Assembly: GCA_032988165.1 (NCBI GenBank)
Contig: JANTQF010000328.1
Coordinates: forward strand, 1 to 39,538
Direction of reading: 5' to 3'
Length of the DNA: 39,538 nucleotides
From: Emmonsiellopsis sp. PD_33
Lineage: Eukaryota; Ascomycota; Eurotiomycetes; Onygenales; Ajellomycetaceae
Position 1 is the stretch's first letter. Each line of letters begins with the position of its first letter. Below the pieces are notes generated by a model. That model searched no databases, was not told where the DNA came from, and was given only the letters and a program-made list of their open reading frames with translations. Both the position numbers and the translations under genes were made by a program. Shown in pieces: positions 32,921 through 39,538 of this stretch.

Positions 32921-33438
32921 TAGACTGGCCACTGGGACCATGAATTTTCATGCATGTTTAGTTTGGTTTGATTTGGTTTTAGTCACACATGAGTGACTAA
33001 AACATGATTTTAAATTTTAAAACAGGTAAAATGACCAACCTTTTTAATTTAAAATGGGATCAAACATGACTAGGATTATTCCATGATACTTCCATGTCAC
33101 TTCTTGGCATTTCTTGGCAAAAAACTACTATTTTTAGTATACTTTTTAGGGAATTTTCCTAGATTTCCAGGGTGAAAATTGGATTAAAAATTTCCTAGTT
33201 TTAAAAAGTCATTTAAAATACATTTTAACTTATTTAAAATATAAAATATTTTAGTTTATAATGGGACTAAACTACATGGTCCTGTTTGATTTGGTTTGGT
33301 TTGATTTTATGCCTGTGGGACCAAATGGGACCATGCAGGAAAAGTGATAAAACATGTATGAAATGGGACTAACTATTAATGAAAAATGAGTAACTAGGTA
33401 AGTATATATATATTTACATGGTCCCAGTGGCCAGTCTA
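32921..33438. mobile_element. Nested 518-bp hAT-like MITE
   Basis: Perfect 22-bp terminal inverted repeats begin TAGACTGGCCACTGGGACC. An intact 8-bp target duplication TCCTCAGC lies at 32913-32920 and 33439-33446. An 8-bp duplication and a TAG-start terminus fit the hAT superfamily. The interior has many subterminal copies of TGGGACC/TGGGACT and two GTTTGGTTTGATTTGG-type blocks. There is no open frame of useful size, so it is non-autonomous. It inserted into the Copia element, making it younger than that insertion. Confidence 0.85.
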
Positions 33439-33746
33439 TCCTCAGCAGAAATCCCTAGTAAATTAATAAATTATATAAAAGTAATAGTGCTTAGAGGCTT
33501 CATCAGGCTATCAGCTACCATTTTGATTATACTAATATAATCTAACACTATAATGCCATTCTTCAATTAAGATTATAAGTAATGAAAATGTGTATTTATA
33601 TACTTGCTACAGGCTATAATCATAATGACTTGGGTGAGATCAATTACACTCTTGTTGTCTACAAAAACCTATATAGAAGATATAGTAATAAATTCAATCT
33701 CTAATATGAGATTTCAGATTTACATTACTTTATAAATTGCCTTACT

Positions 33747-33776
33747 AAATGCAACATATTCAGCTTCATTCAAACT
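33747..33776 (-). other. RNase H motif remnant of the Copia element
   Basis: Translated on the minus strand, this gives S-L-N-E-A-E-Y-V-A-F, the conserved Copia RNase H box. Flanking codons include stops in the same frame. Confidence 0.75.
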
Positions 33777-34415
33777 AAGAGCTATATAGAGTTATTTAGT
33801 AGAACACCATGAAATTAAAGATTTTACAAGCTTGAAGATATAGCTAGATGTAGATTTTCATTCATCATTTAATAGTCCTATTCAATCAGAATTTATGTAT
33901 CTAATGGGAAGATAGGCATCATTCAGAAATGCTAGATTTAGACTATTAGAATGATATTTATATTAAAGTTTAATTCTAGGAGTTCTCTTTAAATATCAGA
34001 TGATGTGTAATAGTACCTTTCATGATTTCAGAGTGAGGTTTACATTATACTACTCAAATAGTGAGGCTGTGCATATAATATTAGATCAAATTTTAACTGC
34101 AAGATATTAAATACAACCTACATCCTATTGAAAATATTACTTCATAAAACCTGTCTTATTCTCAGAGAGAGGGGAATCATCAATACAAAAAGCCTCTTTT
34201 ATGAGTATACTAATAGTAATAGCATCATTCAAATAGAAATCCTCTATTAATTACTTAATATAATATTAGTGAGTCAATTTGATACTATCAGGCCTGCAGT
34301 TAACTTTCATGCCTAGATATTTCATTAGTTCATGTAAATTCTTAACCTCAAGTTTCTCACTGAGAGCTTTCACTAGCTAGTTAGCATTTTTAGGAACTTT
34401 GAAAATTATATTCAA

Positions 34416-34427
34416 ATCATCAATATA
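34416..34427 (-). other. Reverse-transcriptase YIDD box remnant
   Basis: The minus strand encodes Y-I-D-D within ITIYIDDLNII, the equivalent of the Copia YVDD catalytic centre. It supports the element's class and orientation. Confidence 0.75.
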
Positions 34428-36449
34428 TATAGTTATATAGAGATGTGACTTCTCTATATGATACTAGAGAGCTAAGTCATAGAAGCTTACAATAAATTCT
34501 AAGTTATATAAATAACTTATCAAGTATTCATACTAAATCCTTACAGTTAGATTAAGTTCATAGAGACTACTCTTAACAGTGCAGACAAGTATTTTCAGAG
34601 TACTCAATTTAAAGTTAGTAAGTTATCTCATATAAATCATCTTATCTAGATAATCATATAAGTAGGCTAGTATGATATCAACCTGCTGCAACATTCATCC
34701 CCACTAAGTTATTATAGTAAATAACATACAGTTCATAATGTTAATTATAATAGATATATAGATTTCCTCCCTACTATCCTTCTTCAACTAATTACTGCAG
34801 ACTACCTAATAGAATTTCCATAAGATATCATTAGGATTCACATTTAGATTTTAAGGCTGATCTTTTTCAACAAATACTCAGTAGTCTAGTACTACTAGTT
34901 CTCTGACTGGTATATTAGATTAGAGGATGAGATATCATATCTTATAACATTTAAAATCAGAGATCTCATACTGTATTGATTTTTACTAGTATTCTCCTAC
35001 CCCCCCTAGCCTAGATACAGTATTATTATATGATTTAGAAAGACTATCTATATCAGAGAAGAAAATATAAGTTATAAAGATTAGTATTAGATATAATTAT
35101 TTAATATCTGTAGAGGCCTTAGCATTCTCATCTACTATAAAAATTAGTTCTATATTCAGATTATTAGAGGCCTCAGAGGTTAATTTCCCTTCTGTAAATT
35201 AAACTCTACAGCCTGAATCTACCTTTTCTTATATAAATCTAATATCAGATGATGCTATGATCTTATCCACAACAGAATTCTAGAGTTAAAAAATCAATGT
35301 CTCATTAAATCTAATTAATTTATATAATCTCCTATAAGGGGATAACTTGTCTGCAGGCTTCTGTAAACTGTGCAGGTGAGTATAAACATTTACTCCAAGT
35401 TAATGAAAATATTTAACTTTTAATGAAGCATTCATAAGAGTACTTCATAAGATCTTATGAGAGTTAGAGGTAATTAAATCCACTATCTGCAGTCAGAACT
35501 TTTCATTATATAGAATCATAAATATAGAAGTATTATTAGTTATTATAATAATTACATGCAAGATATCTGCCTAGAATTTCTTAGATAGATTACTCTGTAT
35601 GAGAATAGCTTTTACTCATCTTATAACTATATAAATCTCCCATTTAGAGACTACATCCTAATGAGGTAACTGAGACATTATAGATTCTCATTTAATTTCA
35701 TAGTTAGTTATAATCTACTGTATTTAGATGGAGTGAAAAATACCATCTATATCCATACAAATGACTACCAGGGCACTATACCTCATATTACTCATAAATC
35801 TGAGCTAGTACCCAAAAAAATCAACTGCTAGATCTTTCAAGTTCAAAAAATATACCTATCTATAACATATTATATTATATATCAATAGCATGAAGTATTT
35901 CATCTCTTAATAAGACTCTAGAAGATAGTCAGATAGATCTTCTAATATCTTATCTTTCTCTATAAGGTTAATATAGATTTTCTCTACAGTTCAAAGCATA
36001 TAAGACATCAGTATTTGAGAGAAATGCTAAGTCATTCCAGCCTGTATATAATTAGTACAGTAAAAATTTGATTTCAGACTGACAATCTTAATTCCCATAT
36101 GAGGATCCTTAGACATTATAATAATAGTACCTACATGAATATACTTAAAATCTCTATGTTACTCCATGAGAGTTTTACCCTTAGAAGTAGGTTCCAACTT
36201 AGTGATTAGAATTATAATAGTAGTGATAGTAGTAGCTGCAAGACTGATTTTTCAGATCATATTAGAATTCCCATACTCATATAATTTCATCATATAATTC
36301 ATTACTCTACTAACATGATTAACATCTAATTTTAAGTTATACTCTATAATCTTATAGACATCTCTCATTGCAGTTCTAACTGCATTGAAAATAATACCAT
36401 TCAGGACCTTGCAAATGAAGTATAATAGAATTATATTAGATAATATGAA

Positions 36450-36665
36450 CTAGTAGCTCTGATCCTCCAAATAGACATATAATAGTAAGTTAACTGTTAA
36501 ATTTAGAAGATAATGAACCTCATGTAGTGTGAGATCTCTTCCTTCTATATTTAGAATTATATTATCAATTTCTTCTACTTTAACTTTATTATTAGTAGTA
36601 GAGTCAACACTGAGGTCACTCTTATATAGATTATAGTTCAAAATTGAATGATATTTACTTATCAT
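36450..36665 (-). pseudogene. Protease / GAG-pre-integrase fragment of Copia polyprotein
   Basis: A 71-codon open stretch with IEGRDLTLHEVHYLLNLTVN and LYVYLEDQSY. This resembles the block after the aspartic protease in Copia polyproteins (LxDVLYVPxLxxNLLS). It is broken on both sides by stops. Confidence 0.65.
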
Positions 36666-36887
36666 ATTGAAACTAGCATATATATCTAAATATCAGAGTT
36701 ATGAGAAGTTACTTATAATAGATATAGTTAAAAATACTTCACCCTACTCTATGTGAATTATTATAGTATTTATAGAAGATTAATTTGACATTAAATTCTT
36801 ATCATTTTCTTTCTTTCTAGAATCATTAGATTCATTACTCTTATTCTTATTTTTATCTTTTATCTTTTTCACATCCTCAGCTTTCAC

Positions 36888-37106
36888 TTAATTAGATTTT
36901 AAGTCAGGATGTAAGATCCAGTATTTATCCTTATCATACCTAGATATCTTATAATGACTATATTTATTCTTAGCAGACTTCATGCTAGAGGTAGAGGAGG
37001 TAGTAGCCATAGAATTCACCAATAAATTCTGCAGGGCTAGGGCTACTATTTTCTTATCATAATAGTTTAATAATTGCTTGCTGAGTTCATTAATATTAAT
37101 ATTCAA
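36888..37106 (-). pseudogene. Gag fragment of Copia polyprotein
   Basis: A 72-codon open stretch ending KISRYDKDKYWILHPDLKSN. This looks like a zinc knuckle (CxxCxxxxHxxxxCW) whose cysteines became Tyr or Ser, as G:C to A:T mutation would produce. It lies nearest the 5' LTR, as gag should. Confidence 0.55.
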
Positions 37107-38314
37107 AATTCAGCTCTAACTAGTGGAAAAAAACTCATCCAACTGAGTCTTCATAAACACCTTCTAAAAATCTTTAAGTTTCAGAAGGAAGATATTATGA
37201 TAAATATCTCTCACTTCAACCATAAGATTCTTATATCATGTAACTAGGTAGTAAAAACACCTGAGGTAGGGCATATAGTCAGTATTCTTAACTTGAAGAG
37301 TTATTAATTCCTTGATAATTATCATACACTTCTTCACTAAGGAGACTATATACTTCATATTAATTTTCTCCTATATATCTATAGTCAGATCAGGTTCCAA
37401 TTCTTCAAGAACAGCCTAAATATTATCTCATAGATTAGTAAGAATATAGTAATATAACACCTGCAAACATACTAACTACTTAACCTACTTATAATAGCTT
37501 ATAAAGATTAAGATATACTTATTTCTAAGAATAATATCTTTCACACTAATTATCTTAGTATTCACTAGAATCTCTATATACTATAAATCATAATTCATAC
37601 TATTAAAGGTAATAATATCTTTAGTTTTAATTACTCATTAAAGTTCCTTCTGATACTCACAAAGCTCATCTTTATAGGAGTCACAGGAGATAATTATTAT
37701 CAACAGTTGATGATAGGCTTCAGCCACTATCCACTTCATCTCTTCTTATTAAATAGATCTCATAGAGGTGAATAGCTACTCTATCATTCAGATGAGTACC
37801 TCCTATATCATAATAATAATAGCACTTAGATTATGTAAGGTACTAAGTACTTTATTAGGTTATAAAAGACAGTCTATCTCCTCATCCTCATCCTCAGGAA
37901 GGCTAGGCAAGATAGGCTTGAAAGTCTAACAATTAGAATTTATAGATCATGAAGGGCCTGTAATCCTATAATTCATCATTGAGTGAGTAGTGCAATGAGT
38001 ACTAGTAATATTCATTATAGACTTAGAGGTGAGAGGTATCTCATCAGGTATTCTATTCAACATCATATGATTTTGAGATCTAGCTGCAAGTGATGCAGCT
38101 GTCCATTAAAATTCAAAAAATCTATCAATTTACCTTCAAAAAAGTTTTTATATGCTAAAAATCTTCAAAATCTACCTCAAATATCATAAAGATGTGTGAA
38201 TTTTGGGCAATTAAATATCTCACTATAGAATATATATAATATCTAATCCAGGTAAACCTTCCAGTCTTTGATGCAGTGTTTTTAATTAAAAAATGTACTA
38301 ACCAGGCTATAACC

Positions 38315-38429
38315 TGTAGGAAGGTTAAAGAGTCTTGGATTGCTACACTAGCAAGAGAATCTATCTACTGTGTGATCATGTAATTGTGCTAAGCCCAATC
38401 AGGAGACCAGAGGCCTACGGCCGCCAACA
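38315..38429 (-). repeat. LTR, 5' copy relative to element
   Basis: The partner of 32677-32791, also 115 bp and TG...CA. It retains CpG sites near its outer end (about 38418-38424) where the left copy has CpA. The target duplication TCATT follows at 38430-38434. Confidence 0.9.
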
Positions 38430-38434
38430 TCATT
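38430..38434. repeat. Target-site duplication, right copy (TCATT)
   Basis: Matches 32672-32676 exactly and abuts the right LTR. Confidence 0.85.
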
Positions 38435-38621
38435 GCCGAGGTTATCATCACGTGCTCCTTCTCCCGCTCCCCGGACATCGACGACGGCAGACGACAACAA
38501 CTTTTCTCTTCTCCTTTCTCCCCGCTGTCTTCGTCGAGTTTGCCGCATCGCCATCGCTGGATCGAGCATTGCAGTCTGTCTGAATTCGTTTCTTGAGCCG
38601 TTGTCTCCCACACACTCCAAA
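38435..38621 (+). promoter_or_regulatory. Short PEX11 upstream region with E-box
   Basis: Only about 190 bp separate the LTR from the PEX11 start codon. A CACGTG lies at 38449-38454, and a C/T-rich stretch follows (about 38456-38530). The rest of the original promoter would be on the far side of the retrotransposon, beyond 32672. Confidence 0.45.
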
Positions 38622-39538
38622 ATGGTTGTCCAAGCCCTCGCCCACCACCCGACGGTGGCTCACTATCTGAGATTCGTTGCTACTACGGGTATGTTCTGAC
38701 GTTTACTACTTCGTTTCTTTGGAGGATGATTCTGCTATTTGCTGCTGCTGGATGTATGCTGTGTGGTTCAGAGATGCTGTGGAAAACAATGCAAGATCAA
38801 TGGACAGAATAACAGATGGAAATGGCTGCGCCAATATACAACCCTTAGATGAGAACTAACATGCCAATCTCATCCAGTCGGCCGTGACAAGATCCTCCGA
38901 ACCCTCCAATACTTCTCCCGCTTCTACGCCTGGTACCTCTTCCGCACCAACCACCCCAAATCCTCCATCGCGCCCTTCGAAGCCATCAAGAAGCAATTCG
39001 GCCTGACGCGCAAACTCCTCCGTGTCGGCAAGAATGTCGAACACTTCAAGGCTGCCGCCGTCGCCTTGGACTCCCGGTCCCCCACAGCAAACAAAGATCC
39101 CGTACTTAGATACCTCGGCATCGGCCGCCAACTAGGCTATGCCAGCTACCTATCACTTGACATGTTCTCCTACTTCGACACGGCGGGCATTCGCAAGCTA
39201 ACCAATGCGAAGACAGTGCAGACCCGCGCGCAGAAGGCGTGGTTCACTGGATTGCTCTTCAGTGTCATTTCGGGTCTGTATTCGCTGTGGAGACTGAATG
39301 AGCGGGAGAAGGCCATTAACAAGAAGGATGGAGAGAGCGTTGTGGAAGGCAAGAAGATTGAAAAGTCAGTTTCTATTTTTTTTTTTCGTGCCAGAACGCG
39401 AACAACAACAACAACAACAACAACAGTCGCAACAGGTCAATGGCGTCTCTGGAGATAACGTGCCTAATGGAGTTGACGGTAATTCTTATACCCTGCATGT
39501 CCCAGTTCCATTGCGCCTTCCGCCTTTCTGACGACATA
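38622..39538 (+). CDS. Peroxisomal membrane protein Pex11, 3' end missing
   Basis: Pex11 remodels and elongates the peroxisomal membrane ahead of fission. Exon 1 is 38622-38688 and exon 2 starts at 38878, with a GAACTAACA branch point before the acceptor. The protein begins MVVQALAHHPTVAHYLRF and continues VGRDKILRTLQYFSRFYAWY, the amphipathic helix that tubulates membranes. KKQFGLTRKLLRVGKNVEHF, LGYASYLSLDMFSYFDTAGI and WFTGLLFSVISGLYSLWRL (a membrane segment) follow. Exon 2 probably ends at a GTCAGT donor at 39365 after GKKIEK. What follows (a T-run and a CAA repeat) looks intronic. Possible acceptors are at 39426 or 39435, or beyond the window, so the C-terminus is unresolved. The retrotransposon sits just upstream. 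Confidence 0.9.

Larger units (their letters stand above)
32677..38429 (-). mobile_element. Ty1/Copia LTR retrotransposon, heavily mutated
   Basis: A 5753-bp element with two 115-bp LTRs and a TCATT duplication, oriented on the minus strand. Protein order fits Copia. A gag/zinc-knuckle remnant (ending near YWILHPDLK) lies at 36888-37106. A GAG-pre-integrase/protease-region remnant (LTLHEVHYLLNLTVNLL) lies at 36450-36665. A reverse-transcriptase YIDD box lies at 34416-34427, and the RNase H motif SLNEAEYVAF at about 33747-33776. Stops and frameshifts interrupt all frames. After the right LTR the minus strand reads GGTTATAGCCTGG, which could be a decayed primer site for half initiator-tRNA, as in copia; this is tentative. 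The body is very AT-rich and appears free of CpG. The 518-bp MITE at 32921-33438 is nested between RNase H and the 3' LTR. It cannot move by itself. Confidence 0.92.

Noticed and set aside
32665..38418. AT-rich block as mitochondrial insertion, centromere or AT-isochore
   Set aside because: LTRs, target duplication, polypurine tract and Copia motifs explain the block as a mutated retrotransposon.

Overview
The window looks like nuclear DNA of a filamentous ascomycete, probably a Eurotiomycete of the Aspergillus/Penicillium type. The genes are split by short introns (mostly about 48-100 nt) with GT...AG ends and CTAAC-like branch points. The proteins are typical of moulds: a GH11 xylanase, an S28 secreted peptidase, a Zn2Cys6 regulator and a copper-fist regulator. 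Exon boundaries were worked out by hand from splice signals and frame continuity. Each complete model below sums to a whole number of codons.

Layout. 1564-2757 (-) is a protein-kinase-like gene whose C-lobe is frameshifted. 3683-4556 (-) is a secreted GH11 endoxylanase. After a 2.7 kb gap, 7254-9220 (+) is a secreted family S28 serine peptidase. 10493-13391 (+) is an SPX-domain phosphate permease of the PHO87/PHO90 type, convergent with 14307-17182 (-), an RSC9-like chromatin-remodelling subunit. Divergent from that is 18042-19752 (+), a candidate REC114 meiotic recombination protein. 21218-24053 (-) is an RGT1-like Zn2Cys6 regulator. A gene-poor 6.5 kb follows, holding a 371-bp MITE. 30556-32129 (+) is a copper-fist transcription factor.

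The largest non-host feature is at 32677-38429: a complete but mutated Ty1/Copia LTR retrotransposon on the minus strand. It has two 115-bp LTRs, a TCATT target duplication, a polypurine tract, and recognisable gag, protease-region, RT (YIDD) and RNase H remnants. All 13 LTR differences are transitions, and I found no CpG dinucleotide across about 5.7 kb. This points to RIP and/or cytosine-methylation decay. A 518-bp hAT-like MITE with an 8-bp target duplication is nested inside it. The retrotransposon ends 192 bp before the start codon of PEX11 (38622 onward, +), which runs off the window.

The genes form no single pathway. They are housekeeping and nutrient-response genes (phosphate, sugar, copper, xylan, protein) with transposons in the gaps. 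I found no convincing novel multi-gene system. The most notable observations are the CpG-free nested transposon island against the PEX11 promoter, the two MITEs with intact target duplications, and the disrupted kinase. No tRNA, rRNA or CRISPR was recognised.
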